A stretch of 64,000 bases of DNA from Micromonospora echinofusca (lineage in GTDB: Bacteria > Actinomycetota > Actinomycetes > Mycobacteriales > Micromonosporaceae), in contig NZ_LT607733.1 of assembly GCF_900091445.1 (NCBI RefSeq), forward strand, positions 5,607,001-5,671,000, in the 5' to 3' direction. The notes below the pieces were generated by a model. That model saw only the letters and a list, made by a program, of their open reading frames with translations, was not told where the DNA came from and ran no database searches. The position numbers and the translations under genes were made by a program. This document shows, piece after piece, positions 17,752-25,668 of the stretch. Positions within the stretch are counted from its first letter, which is position 1. The number at the start of each line of letters is the position of its first letter.

Positions 17752-18375
17752 TCAGCCCGGCGGCGGCCCGGCGTGCGTACGGATCCAGGCGTGCATGGCG
17801 ATGCCGCTGGCCACGCCGGCGTTGATCGACCGGGTGGAGCCGTACTGGGCGATGGAGAAGAGCTGGTCGCAGGCGGCCCGCGCCGGCCCGGAGAGGCCCG
17901 GCCCCTCCTGCCCGAACAGCAGGACGCAACGGCGGGGCAGGGTGGTGGTCTCCAGCGGCCGGGAGCCGGGCAGGTTGTCGATGCCGACGACGGGCAGCCC
18001 TTGCCCGGCCGCCCAGGCGACGAACTCCTCGATGGTCTCGTGGTGCCGGACGTGCTGGTAGCGGTCGGTCACCATGGCGCCCCGCCGGTTCCACCGCCGG
18101 CGGCCCACGACGTGCACCTCGGCGGCGAGGAAGGCGTTGGCGTTGCGGACGACCGTGCCGATGTTGAAGTCGTGCTGCCAGTTCTCGATCGCCACGTGGA
18201 AGTCGTGCCGCCGCCGGTCCAGGTCGGCCACCACGGCCTCCCGCCGCCAGTAGCGGTAGCGGTCGACGACGTTGCGCCGGTCGCCCTCGGCGAGCAGCTC
18301 GGGGTCGTAGCGCGGGTCGTCCGGCGGGTCACCGGGCCACGGTCCCACGCCGACGTCGAGCTGGTCTCCGGTCAC
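17752..18375 (-). CDS. SpoU/TrmH-family RNA 2'-O-methyltransferase
   Basis: A 207-aa SPOUT methyltransferase. All three motifs are visible: motif 1 NIGTVVRNANAF (~75-86), motif 2 VLLFGQEGPGLS (~150-161) and motif 3 SIAQYGSTRSINAGVASGIA (~175-194), which form the SAM knot. It methylates tRNA or rRNA riboses; the target is not deducible. GTG 18375 is chosen because the region before it is Arg/Gly/Pro low-complexity sequence without a family match. Confidence 0.9.
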   Translation of the reverse strand: MTGDQLDVGVGPWPGDPPDDPRYDPELLAEGDRRNVVDRYRYWRREAVVADLDRRRHDFHVAIENWQHDFNIGTVVRNANAFLAAEVHVVGRRRWNRRGAMVTDRYQHVRHHETIEEFVAWAAGQGLPVVGIDNLPGSRPLETTTLPRRCVLLFGQEGPGLSGPARAACDQLFSIAQYGSTRSINAGVASGIAMHAWIRTHAGPPPG

Positions 18376-18516
18376 GATCCCGCAGGGTACGGCCCGCGAA
18401 CCCCGCCCCGGGCCGCGCCCCCGGCCCCGCCCGGGCACCGGCCCCCGCACCTCCAGCGGCAGCGGCAGCCGCACCGGTCCCCGCATCGGCAGCGGCAACG
18501 GGTGGGGCGGAGCGGT

Positions 18517-19023
18517 TCAGCGCAGCGCCAACGCGACGCCGAGCCGGTCGAGGAAGCGGCGGTCGGCGGGGTCCGGCGGCAGCGCCGGCGCGCCGGTCGT
18601 CGTCGCCCCGCACACCCGGGCCGCCACCGACTGCACCCACTGCCGGTACGCCGCCGAGTCGGCGGGATCCGCCCGTCGCCGCAGCACCCGCGTCGCGGCC
18701 CGGCAGGCGGCGAGCAGGTCCACCACGTCGGTGAGGCGGTCGACGGGTTCGCCCGCCCCGTCGTGCCGGGCGTAGATGGCGACGACCACCGCGCGTACGA
18801 GATCGCTGTCGAAGGCCCGGCCGGCGGCGACCGCGTCCAGGCCGGCGAGCCCGGCGGCGACGGTACGGCGGGGCCGCCCGGTGCCGGGCGCGGCGGCGGC
18901 CACGATCACGCGGCCGGGCAGGCTGGTCAGCAGATCCCACTCGGCGGCGGAGTAGACGGCGGTGGTCAGCGGTGCGGCGCGGCGGCCGGCAGAGGACGGC
19001 TCTCCGGCGACGGAGTGGCTCAT
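18517..19023 (-). CDS. Hypothetical protein
   Basis: A 168-aa mostly helical, Ala/Arg-rich protein with no domain I recognise. ATG 19023 is preceded by GGAGGT with a 4-nt spacer, and codon usage is typical of the genome, so it is very likely a real gene. It lacks a signal peptide or transmembrane segment. A rho-independent terminator of the preceding MaoC gene lies just upstream, so it should have its own promoter. Confidence 0.7.
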   Translation of the reverse strand: MSHSVAGEPSSAGRRAAPLTTAVYSAAEWDLLTSLPGRVIVAAAAPGTGRPRRTVAAGLAGLDAVAAGRAFDSDLVRAVVVAIYARHDGAGEPVDRLTDVVDLLAACRAATRVLRRRADPADSAAYRQWVQSVAARVCGATTTGAPALPPDPADRRFLDRLGVALALR

Positions 19024-19058
19024 GGGGACCTCCGGCGCCAGCATATGCCCCGGATCGG

Positions 19059-19101
19059 AAAAAGGGCCCCTACCACCCGGAACCCGGATGAGAAGGGGCC
19101 C
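19059..19101 (-). terminator. Intrinsic terminator of the MaoC gene
   Basis: On the minus strand, directly after the MaoC stop, GGGCCCCT (19094-19101) pairs with AGGGGCCC (19064-19071) across a 22-nt loop and is followed by five T (19059-19063). Confidence 0.65.
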
Positions 19102-19106
19102 GTCGG

Positions 19107-19622
19107 TCAGCGCGGCTCGGGGAAGCTGGGCCGTTCCGGGTCGACGCCCTCGGGCACGGCCGTCGCGGCGTACTCCTTCTTGGGGACCATCACCCGACGG
19201 CGGAAGACGCAGACCAGGGTGCCGTCCTGGTTGTAGCCCCGGGTCTCCACGGAGACCACGCCCCGGTCGGGCTTGGAGGACGACTCGCGCTTGTCCAGCA
19301 CGGTGGTCTCGCCGTAGATCGTGTCGCCGTGGAAGGTGGGCGCCACGTGCCGCAGGGACTCGACCTCGAGGTTGGCGATGGCCTTGCCGCTGACGTCGGG
19401 CACCGACATGCCCAGCAGCAGCGAGTAGATGTAGTTGCCGACCACCACGTTGCGCTTGAACTGGCTCGCCGTCTCGGCGTAGTGCGCGTCCATGTGCAGC
19501 GGGTGGTGGTTCATGGTGAGCAGGCAGAAGAGGTGGTCGTCGTACTCGGTGACCGTCTTGCCGGGCCAGTGGCGGTAGACCGCGCCGACCTCGAACTCCT
19601 CGTAGTAGCGGCCGAACTGCAT
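19107..19622 (-). CDS. MaoC-family enoyl-CoA hydratase, probable mesaconyl-CoA hydratase
   Basis: A 171-aa hot-dog-fold hydratase. It starts MQFGRYYEEFEVG and contains TMNHHPLHMDAHYAET (~36-51), with the hydratase Asp/His region shifted as in mesaconyl-CoA hydratases, then GNYIYSLLLGMSV and a RGYNQDGTLVCVFRR strand. This family converts mesaconyl-CoA and beta-methylmalyl-CoA in the ethylmalonyl-CoA pathway. The assignment is supported by an acyl-CoA dehydrogenase (24298) and a CoA-ester lyase (27852) of matching type on the same strand within 9 kb. No ccr or meaA is in the window. Confidence 0.8.
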   Translation of the reverse strand: MQFGRYYEEFEVGAVYRHWPGKTVTEYDDHLFCLLTMNHHPLHMDAHYAETASQFKRNVVVGNYIYSLLLGMSVPDVSGKAIANLEVESLRHVAPTFHGDTIYGETTVLDKRESSSKPDRGVVSVETRGYNQDGTLVCVFRRRVMVPKKEYAATAVPEGVDPERPSFPEPR

Positions 19623-20105
19623 CCTTGTCCCCTTCGACGGGCGGCGATGGAGTTCGGCACAGCATGCCTTATGGAGTGTTAAGGCGATGCGCGGGGCGCG
19701 TGGCGTGCGGAAATGTCACACCACCGCAACCGGGGGGAGACGCAATGAGCGGCGGGGCCCTCCCCGGCACCCGCCGCCCACGCTCTGATGCGGAAGATTC
19801 TGCCGTACGACAAGGCACACCGAACAGAGACGGAGGTCACATTTACCTTTTCGTAACATTACTGTGCGTGCTCGATCGACCGAGCGTCGACGCTCTCCGC
19901 ACGCCAGATAGCCGCTTGTCAACCGCCTGATTGCTCATTCGCGCCGGCCAATCGTGTCGATCTCCATGGAAACGCTCCCATCACGTCCGGTCACGCAAAT
20001 GCGTCGTGCACTTGCGTAACGCAACGGCCGGCGGGAACAACCACCATCGATGGGAGCGCGACCCGGGCAGCGCCGCGACGAGCACGTTTCGGCGGAGACG
20101 GGCCG
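19623..20105. other. Gene-free region between MaoC and thioredoxin genes
   Basis: About 550 bp separate the divergent MaoC and thioredoxin genes. I see no convincing ORF in either strand, and the composition is more AT-rich than the flanks around 19840-19970. Two dyads (19993-20004 and 20012-20024) and a SigR-type promoter occupy the thioredoxin-proximal end. Confidence 0.5.
19993..20024. promoter_or_regulatory. Two adjacent dyads upstream of thioredoxin
   Basis: ACGCAAATGCGT (19993-20004, 5-bp arms) and TTGCGTAACGCAA (20012-20024, perfect 6-bp arms around one A) share the half-site TGCGT/ACGCA. They resemble a tandem operator for a dimeric regulator. Confidence 0.4.
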
Positions 20106-20131
20106 GGAATTCCACGCGGTACGCCCTGGTT
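20106..20131 (+). promoter_or_regulatory. SigR/SigH-type promoter of the thioredoxin gene
   Basis: GGAAT (20106-20110), exactly 18 nt, then GTT (20129-20131). This is the published consensus of actinobacterial disulfide-stress sigma factor SigR. It lies 39 bp before the thioredoxin ATG, and thioredoxin genes are classical SigR targets. Confidence 0.65.
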
Positions 20132-20170
20132 CCACCTGACGTAGCTATTCCGCGCCGATCGGAGACATTC

Positions 20171-20533
20171 ATGGCAACCGTAGAGCTGACCACGGCAAAC
20201 TTCGACGAGGTGACCGGCAGCGACGGCATCGTGCTCGTCGACTTCTGGGCCGAGTGGTGCGGCCCGTGCAAGCGGTTCGCCCCGGTCTACGAGCGCTCCT
20301 CCGAGAAGCACTCCGAGATCGTGTTCGGCAAGGTCGACACCGAGGCGCAGCAGGAGCTGGCCGCCAAGTTCGACATCCGGTCGATCCCGACCATCATGGC
20401 GATCCGCGACGGCGTCATCGTCTTCGCCCAGCCCGGCGCCCTGCCCGAGTCCGCCCTGGAGAACCTGATCGAGCAGGTCCAGGCCCTCGACATGGACGAC
20501 GTACGCCAGAAGCTGGCCGGGCACAGCCACTGA
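20171..20533 (+). CDS. Thioredoxin
   Basis: A 120-aa thioredoxin with the redox motif WCGPC (C30, C33), preceded by VLVDFWAEW and followed by KFDIRSIPTIMAI with the cis-Pro loop (SIPT). It reduces protein disulfides in the cytoplasm; there is no signal peptide. GGAGA stands 5 nt upstream of ATG 20171. A perfect SigR-type promoter precedes it, so induction by thiol oxidation is expected. No thioredoxin reductase gene is in the window. Confidence 0.93.
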   Translation: MATVELTTANFDEVTGSDGIVLVDFWAEWCGPCKRFAPVYERSSEKHSEIVFGKVDTEAQQELAAKFDIRSIPTIMAIRDGVIVFAQPGALPESALENLIEQVQALDMDDVRQKLAGHSH

Positions 20534-20689
20534 GCCGCAGCGCCGCACGACGGCCGGGTCCCGAGGGCCCGGCCGTCGTCGTCTCCCCGCCGACCGGCGG
20601 GGACGGGGCCGCACTGGCCCTCCGGCCAGCGGTTCGTGGCCGGCGGAGGGAGCCGGTGCGGGCGGTACATCCCGTATCGTCACGACCCG

Positions 20690-21130
20690 ATGGAAACCTT
20701 GACCACCCGCGGTCGCGCCGCCCGGCTCGCCGCCACCGCCCTCGGCCTGGCCGTCCTGCTGGCCGGCACCGTCTGGGGCACCGACGACCACTTCCCGTTC
20801 GGCCCGTTCCGGATGTACTCCACGTCCAACCCGCCGAACTCCCCCGCCCCGGACACCCGCGTCGAGGGCGTCGACAGCAGCGGAGCGGTCGTCGACCTGG
20901 GCGAGAGCGCCACGGGCATCCGCCGGGCCGAGATCGAGGGCCAGCAGAGCCGCTACGCCGCCGACCCCGCGCGGCTCGCCGAGGTCGCCGACGCGTACGC
21001 CGAACGCCACCCGGACGCGGCGGAGCTGGTGGAGGTCCGCATCGTCGTCCGCTGGCACGGCATCCGCGACGGGCGGCCCACCGGCCGCTGGACCGACGAG
21101 ACCGTGGTCGCCTGGCGGGCGGACCGATGA
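20690..21130 (+). CDS. Secreted/anchored protein of unknown function, paired with HTTM protein
   Basis: A 146-aa protein with an N-terminal hydrophobic segment (~12-28, AATALGLAVLLAGTVWG), a likely signal anchor, followed by FPFGPFRMYSTSNPP and a small exterior domain. The phrase FPFSxFxMYS is common in proteins paired with HTTM (vitamin K-dependent carboxylase-like) membrane proteins. Its last codons overlap the next gene by 4 nt (ATGA), so the two are coupled. Function unknown. Confidence 0.75.
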   Translation: METLTTRGRAARLAATALGLAVLLAGTVWGTDDHFPFGPFRMYSTSNPPNSPAPDTRVEGVDSSGAVVDLGESATGIRRAEIEGQQSRYAADPARLAEVADAYAERHPDAAELVEVRIVVRWHGIRDGRPTGRWTDETVVAWRADR

Positions 21131-22035
21131 GCCGCTGGTTGACCGAGGCCGTGCCGCGCGGGCGGGTGGCCGCCTTCCGCACGCTGATCTACCTCTTCGT
21201 CGCCGCCGACCTGGTCGTCTTCACCCCGTGGGTGCGCACCCGCGTGGCGGTGCCCGGCGAGCTCTACCAACCGCTGCTGGTCGGCCGCCTGCTGCCGCTG
21301 CCCACGCCGACCCCGGCGGTGGTCGCCGCGCTCTTCTGGGCCCTGCTGCTGCTCGCCCTGCTCGCCGCGACCGGCCGGGGGCCCCGGCTGCTCGGCTGGG
21401 CGGTCTTCGCGCTCTACTTCGAGTGGATGATCGTCGCGATGAGCTACGGCAAGGTCGACCACGACCGGTTCGGCCTGCTCGTCGCGCTGGCCGTGCTGCC
21501 CACGGCGGGCCGCGCCCGGCACGGCGACCCCACCCGCAGCGAGGCGGGCGGCTGGGCCCTGCGGGTCACCCAGATCGCCGTCATCTGCACGTACTTCCTG
21601 GCCGCCTGGGCCAAGCTGCGCTTCGGCGGGCTCGACTGGCTCACCGGCTCGGTGCTGGCGCGGGCCATCATCCGGCGCGGCACCGAGCTGGCCGACCTGA
21701 TCGCCTCGGTGCCGTACCTGCTGCTCGTCGCCCAGTTCGGCATCGTCGCGTTCGAGCTGCTCAGCCCGGTGGTCTTCCTGCTCAGGGAGCGCTGGCGCCT
21801 GGCCACGGTGGGCTTCTTCTACTCGTTCCACCTGGTCACCATGGCGACCATCACGATCTCGTTCGCCCCGCACCTCGCCGCGATGACCGCCTTCCTCCCG
21901 CTGGAGCGCGTCCGGCCGGTGGTCTGGGCCCGCCGGCTCTTCAGCCGCCGGGGGCGCGACGCCACGAGGCCCGCCGGCGCCGCGCCGGCACTCGCGGGTC
22001 AGGCGTCCGCGGCCGGGCGACCGGACGGCCCGTAG
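21127..22035 (+). CDS. HTTM-domain (VKG-carboxylase-like) membrane protein
   Basis: A 302-aa polytopic protein with about six helices (residues ~18-34, 60-82, 88-105, 150-168, 195-222, 232-260). It shows the HTTM-type order and conserved FEWMIVAMSYGKVDHDRFG (~100-118) and YFLAAWAKLRFGGLDWL segments. HTTM proteins are related to the membrane part of vitamin K-dependent gamma-carboxylase; bacterial functions are largely unknown. ATG 21127 overlaps the preceding stop. Its 3' end overlaps the convergent DCC gene by 37 bp. Confidence 0.8.
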   Translation: MSRWLTEAVPRGRVAAFRTLIYLFVAADLVVFTPWVRTRVAVPGELYQPLLVGRLLPLPTPTPAVVAALFWALLLLALLAATGRGPRLLGWAVFALYFEWMIVAMSYGKVDHDRFGLLVALAVLPTAGRARHGDPTRSEAGGWALRVTQIAVICTYFLAAWAKLRFGGLDWLTGSVLARAIIRRGTELADLIASVPYLLLVAQFGIVAFELLSPVVFLLRERWRLATVGFFYSFHLVTMATITISFAPHLAAMTAFLPLERVRPVVWARRLFSRRGRDATRPAGAAPALAGQASAAGRPDGP

Positions 22036-22418
22036 AGGCGCTCCCGCGCCTCCTGGGGCAGCGCACACGCGGCCGTGCCGCCGGGCAACCGGTGCCGGTT
22101 GCGGGCCACCCAGCGGTACGCGGGCCAGGCGGCGGCGCGTACCGGGGCGAACCGGAGGCCGGCGCCCGCGACCCGCCAGAGCGGACCACTGTCGCCGAGC
22201 AGCCGCGCGATCGCGTCCGGGCCGGCCGCGCGGGAGCCGTCCGCGCCCACCCACTGCACCGCCTCCTCGCACTCGGCCTCGCTCAGGCCCAGCGCGTCGA
22301 GGTCGGCGAACTGCCACGGCACCACGCGGACGCCGGTCGGGATGCGCCGGTCGATGAACTCGGCGCACCGGGTGCAGAACGCGCAGTCCCCGTCGTAGAC
22401 GAACGTCGACCTCTCCAT
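21999..22418 (-). CDS. DCC-family thiol-disulfide oxidoreductase-like protein
   Basis: A 139-aa protein opening with the family signature FVYDGDCAFCTRCAEF (C12, C15, CxxC). It continues with VVPWQFADLDALGLSEAECEE, the usual DCC layout (DUF393, thioredoxin-like fold). DCC proteins frequently lie beside HTTM proteins, as here. ATG 22418 has GGAGGA 7 nt upstream. The last 12 codons are antisense to the end of the HTTM gene. Confidence 0.85.
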   Translation of the reverse strand: MERSTFVYDGDCAFCTRCAEFIDRRIPTGVRVVPWQFADLDALGLSEAECEEAVQWVGADGSRAAGPDAIARLLGDSGPLWRVAGAGLRFAPVRAAAWPAYRWVARNRHRLPGGTAACALPQEARERLYGPSGRPAADA

Positions 22419-22494
22419 GCCTCCATCCTCCACCCGCCGACCGCGCCCGGTGCGGCGAGGTGGGCGGGAACACGGCGGGTCGCTTGCGTTGCGC

Positions 22495-22510
22495 TCGTAC
22501 GCGTGTTCGA
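22495..22510. promoter_or_regulatory. Probable LexA (SOS) box
   Basis: TCGTACGCGTGTTCGA matches the mycobacterial SOS box TCGAACACATGTTCGA at 13 of 16 positions, with the right half perfect and one change in the left CGAAC. It lies 9 bp before the start of the radical SAM gene, whose M. tuberculosis homologue Rv2578c I recall as LexA-associated. Confidence 0.55.
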
Positions 22511-22519
22511 ATGTTGGCC

Positions 22520-23569
22520 ATGCGCTGGGACAACCTCGCCGCTCCCCCGGAGGAGGGGGTCCCGGGTCGGGCAGCGCCGGCGACACCACCCCTGCCGCTG
22601 GCGCTGCCCGGCGCCGTCGCCCGCACCTTCGACACGCCGGGCTTCGCCGGCATGACGTTCTACGAGGTGCAGGCGAAGTCCATCATCAACAAGGTGCCCG
22701 GCACGTCCCGCGTCCCGTTCCAGTGGACGATCAACCCCTACCGGGGCTGCAGTCATGCATGCAAATACTGCTTCGCACGCAACACGCACACCTACCTCGA
22801 CCTCGACGCCGGGGCGGACTTCGACCGGAAGGTCATCGTCAAGGTCAACGCCGGTGAGCTGGTCCGGCGGGAGCTGGCCGCGCCGCGCTGGCGGGGCGCG
22901 CACGTCGCGATGGGCACCAACGTCGACTGCTACCAGCGGGCCGAGGGTCGCTACCAGCTCATGCCGCAGATCATCGCGGCCCTGCGCGACTTCGCGAACC
23001 CGTTCTCGATCCTCACCAAGGGCACGCTGATCCTGCGTGACCTGCCGCTGCTGCGCCAGGCCGCCGAGGTCACCCGGGTCGGCGTGTCGTACTCGGTGGG
23101 CTTCGTCGACGAGCACCTCTGGCGCGCGGTGGAGCCGGGCACCCCCAGCCCGAGGCGGCGGCTGGACGCCGTACGGGCGCTGGCCGACGCCGGCTTCGAC
23201 GTCGGCGTGCTGATGGCGCCGATCCTGCCCGGGCTCAGCGACGACGACGCGTCGATCGACGCGACCGTGGCGGCCATCGCCGCAGCCGGGGCGAGCAGCG
23301 TGACGCCGCTGGCGCTGCACCTGCGGCCGGGCGCCCGGGAGTGGTACGCGCGCTGGCTCGGCCGCGAGTTCCCACACCTGGTCCCCCGCTACCGCGAGCT
23401 CTACCGCTCCGGCGCGTACGCCCCGCAGCCCTACCAGCGGGAGCTGACGGCCCGGGTACGCATCGCGGCCCGCCGGCACGGGCTGCACCGGGGCGAGCGC
23501 GGCGACGACCGCCGCCCACCCGACCCGGCACCCGCGCCGCCGCCCGCCGAGCAGCTCACTCTCCTGTAG
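22520..23569 (+). CDS. Radical SAM protein, Rv2578c family
   Basis: A 349-aa protein. The radical SAM cluster motif is CSHACKYCFA (Cx3Cx2C), preceded by NPYRG, a SplB/Rv2578c-type arrangement. Further family phrases are GTNVDCYQRAEGRYQLMPQI, FSILTKGTLILRDLPLL and LAPILPGLSD-like (APILPGLSDDD). It ends in QLTLL. The reaction is unknown; DNA-repair links for the family rest on homology to spore photoproduct lyase-like proteins and SOS control. ATG 22520 matches the Rv2578c start MRW; ATG 22511 is an alternative. Confidence 0.85.
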   Translation: MRWDNLAAPPEEGVPGRAAPATPPLPLALPGAVARTFDTPGFAGMTFYEVQAKSIINKVPGTSRVPFQWTINPYRGCSHACKYCFARNTHTYLDLDAGADFDRKVIVKVNAGELVRRELAAPRWRGAHVAMGTNVDCYQRAEGRYQLMPQIIAALRDFANPFSILTKGTLILRDLPLLRQAAEVTRVGVSYSVGFVDEHLWRAVEPGTPSPRRRLDAVRALADAGFDVGVLMAPILPGLSDDDASIDATVAAIAAAGASSVTPLALHLRPGAREWYARWLGREFPHLVPRYRELYRSGAYAPQPYQRELTARVRIAARRHGLHRGERGDDRRPPDPAPAPPPAEQLTLL

Positions 23570-23642
23570 CCGTCGCAGGAGCACGCCCGGCTGCGCAGCG
23601 CGCTCGCGGGCGGGGGCTGAGCGGCGGGGTTAGAGTCGGCGG

Positions 23643-24050
23643 GTGCGCTCCGCTCAGCAGATCCTCGCCGACTCCGCCGTGATCGCCGTCGTGGGCGCGT
23701 CCCGCGACCCCCGCAAGGCCGCGCACAGCGTGCCGTTGCAGATGCAGCGGTACGGCTGGCGGATCATCCCGGTCAACCCGACGGCCGACGAGCTCTTCGG
23801 TGAGCGGGTCTACCGGTCCCTGGCCGACATCCCGCACCCGGTCGACCTGGTCGACGTGTTCCGGCCCGCCGACGACGCGGTCGACGTGGTACGCGAGGCG
23901 GTGGCGATCGGCGCCCCGGCGGTCTGGCTGCAGCTCGGCATCGTCTCGGCCGAGGCGCGGCGGATCGCCACGGAGGCGGGCGTCGACTACGTCGAAGACC
24001 GCTGCCTGATCGTCGAGCGCGCCGCCGCCGGCCTGACCAGGCTGGGCTGA
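23643..24050 (+). CDS. CoA-binding protein (YccU-like Rossmann protein)
   Basis: A 135-aa single Rossmann domain: AVIAVVGASRDPRKAAHSVP at 12-31, RIIPVNPTADELFGERVYRS at ~40-59, then LQLGIVSAEA and DYVEDRCLIVE. It matches the CoA-binding domain family (pfam CoA_binding_2). The role is unknown. GTG 23643 lies 6 nt after TAGAGT (23631-23636), a leaderless start. Confidence 0.88.
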   Translation: MRSAQQILADSAVIAVVGASRDPRKAAHSVPLQMQRYGWRIIPVNPTADELFGERVYRSLADIPHPVDLVDVFRPADDAVDVVREAVAIGAPAVWLQLGIVSAEARRIATEAGVDYVEDRCLIVERAAAGLTRLG

Positions 24051-24297
24051 TCGGGCGTACGGCGGGCGGCGTCCGTGCCGTCGGACCGGCCCTGTCGAGC
24101 TGATGTCGTGAACGACTCACGGTCGCACGGGCCGGGTGATGTCGTGGGCGCCCACCTCCGCTGACGCGCGGCACCCGTGTCCGCACGGCCGCTGATGTCG
24201 TATCCGACTCAGCTCGACAGGGGCCGGCGGGCGACACCGGCAACGTGCCGGTGCCGCCCGGGCGGCGGAGACGGGGACGGCGGTGCCGCCGAAGACG
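24051..24297. repeat. Palindromic repeat cluster between convergent genes
   Basis: CCCTGTCGAGCTGA (24090-24103) and its exact reverse complement (24209-24222) flank about 105 bp containing three copies of TGATGTCGT (24101, 24138 and 24193). Each is followed by a small dyad: GTCGTGAACGAC, the perfect palindrome GTGGGCGCCCAC, and GTCGTATCCGAC. Left and right halves look like pieces of one longer palindrome. It sits between two convergent genes and could terminate transcription from both sides. Confidence 0.6.
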
Positions 24298-25494
24298 TCA
24301 GAGCTTGTACTGCTTGAGCAGGCCCCGGGAGATGATCGTCTTCTGGATCTCCGAGGTGCCCTCGCCGATGAGCAGGAACGGCGCCTCGCGCATCAGGCGC
24401 TCGATCTCGTACTCCTTGGAGTAGCCGTAGCCGCCGTGGATGCGGAACGCCTCCTGGACGACCTCGGCGCAGTACTCCGAGGCGAGCAGCTTGGCCATGC
24501 CGGCCTCGACGTCGTTGCGCTGGCCGGCGTCCTTGAGCCGGGCGGCGTTGACCATGAGCGCGTGGGCGGCCTCGATCTTGGTGCCCATCTCGGCGAGCTT
24601 GAAGGCGACGGCCTGGTGCTTGGCGAGCGGCTGGCCGAAGGTGTGGCGCTGCTGGGCGTACGCGACGGCCAGCTCGAAGGCGCGGATGGAGATGCCACAG
24701 GCGCGGGCCGCCACGTTGACGCGGCCGACCTCGATGCCGTCCATCATCTGGTAGAAGCCGCGGCCGACCATCTCCGCGCCGCCGAGGACGGTGGACGCGT
24801 CGACGGTCACGCCGTCGAGCACCATCTCGGTGGTCTCGACGCCCTTGTAGCCCATCTTGTCGATCTTGCCGGGGATGGTCAGGCCGGGGGCGGTCTCGCC
24901 GAAGCCGGGCTCCTTCTCCAGCAGGAAGGTGCTCATGTTGCCGTAGACGGAGTCGGCGCCGGTGTCGGTCTTCACCAGGGTCGCCACCACCGACGAGTAC
25001 GCCCCGTTGGTCAGCCACATCTTCTGGCCGTTGATCACGTACCGGTCGCCGTCGCGGACGGCCTTCGACTTGATCGCGGAGACGTCGGAGCCGCACTCCG
25101 GCTCGGACATGGAGAAGGCGCCGCGCACCTCGCCGGTCGCCATCCTCGGCAGCAGCCGGGCCTTCTGCTCGGCGGAGCCGTGCTGGGAGATCAGGTACGC
25201 GACGATGAAGTGGGTGTTGACGATGCCGGAGATCGACATCCAGCCCCGCGACAGCTCCTCGACCACCAGCGCGTAGGTCAGCAGGGACTCGCCGAGCCCG
25301 CCGTACTCCTCGTCGATGGTCAGACCGAAGAGGCCCATCTCACGCATCCCGTCGAGGATGTCGCTCGGGTACTCGTCGGCGTGCTCCAGCCGCTGCGCGT
25401 GCGGAATGATCTCCTTGTCGGCGAACTCCCGGACGGTTTCCAGGATCGACCGCTGCACATCGGTCAGGCCGGGCGTCTGGGCGAGTCTGGCCAT
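24298..25494 (-). CDS. Acyl-CoA dehydrogenase, possible methylsuccinyl-CoA dehydrogenase
   Basis: A 398-aa FAD enzyme of normal length. ACAD signatures include AFSMSEPECGSDVSAIKSKA (~130-149), KMWLTNGAYSS, the late R-IHGGYGYSKEYEIERLMRE and the C-terminal EGTSEIQKTIISRGLL. The catalytic Glu is the one in YEIERLMRE or nearby, as in the family. ATG 25494 has GGAGG five nt upstream. Proximity to mesaconyl-CoA hydratase and CoA-ester lyase genes suggests it oxidises methylsuccinyl-CoA in the ethylmalonyl-CoA pathway; a general short-chain role cannot be excluded. Confidence 0.85.
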   Translation of the reverse strand: MARLAQTPGLTDVQRSILETVREFADKEIIPHAQRLEHADEYPSDILDGMREMGLFGLTIDEEYGGLGESLLTYALVVEELSRGWMSISGIVNTHFIVAYLISQHGSAEQKARLLPRMATGEVRGAFSMSEPECGSDVSAIKSKAVRDGDRYVINGQKMWLTNGAYSSVVATLVKTDTGADSVYGNMSTFLLEKEPGFGETAPGLTIPGKIDKMGYKGVETTEMVLDGVTVDASTVLGGAEMVGRGFYQMMDGIEVGRVNVAARACGISIRAFELAVAYAQQRHTFGQPLAKHQAVAFKLAEMGTKIEAAHALMVNAARLKDAGQRNDVEAGMAKLLASEYCAEVVQEAFRIHGGYGYSKEYEIERLMREAPFLLIGEGTSEIQKTIISRGLLKQYKL

Positions 25495-25517
25495 CTCAGC
25501 CTCCGGGGGTCGGCGCC

Positions 25518-25574
25518 TTACTCATGGGTAACTGAACGCTCCGTCAGTATTGGTCGCACGGCCGTCGAGGCCAA
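25518..25574 (-). promoter_or_regulatory. Promoter with overlapping operators for acyl-CoA dehydrogenase
   Basis: On the minus strand TTGGCC (25569-25574) and AATACT (25546-25551) are spaced 17 nt. The dyad ACTGA-N8-TCAGT (25531-25548) overlaps the -10 and start site. A second dyad, TTACTCATGGGTAA (25518-25531), follows. The arrangement suggests repression by a TetR-type acyl-CoA regulator. Confidence 0.5.
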
Positions 25575-25668
25575 GGTGACCAGTCCACACAACCGCTGTG
25601 AAAAGGTTCACCGCTGCGGGTAGCGTCCGGCAAGAGGGGACGCGATCCGCCACCGGCAGGAGGAGACC

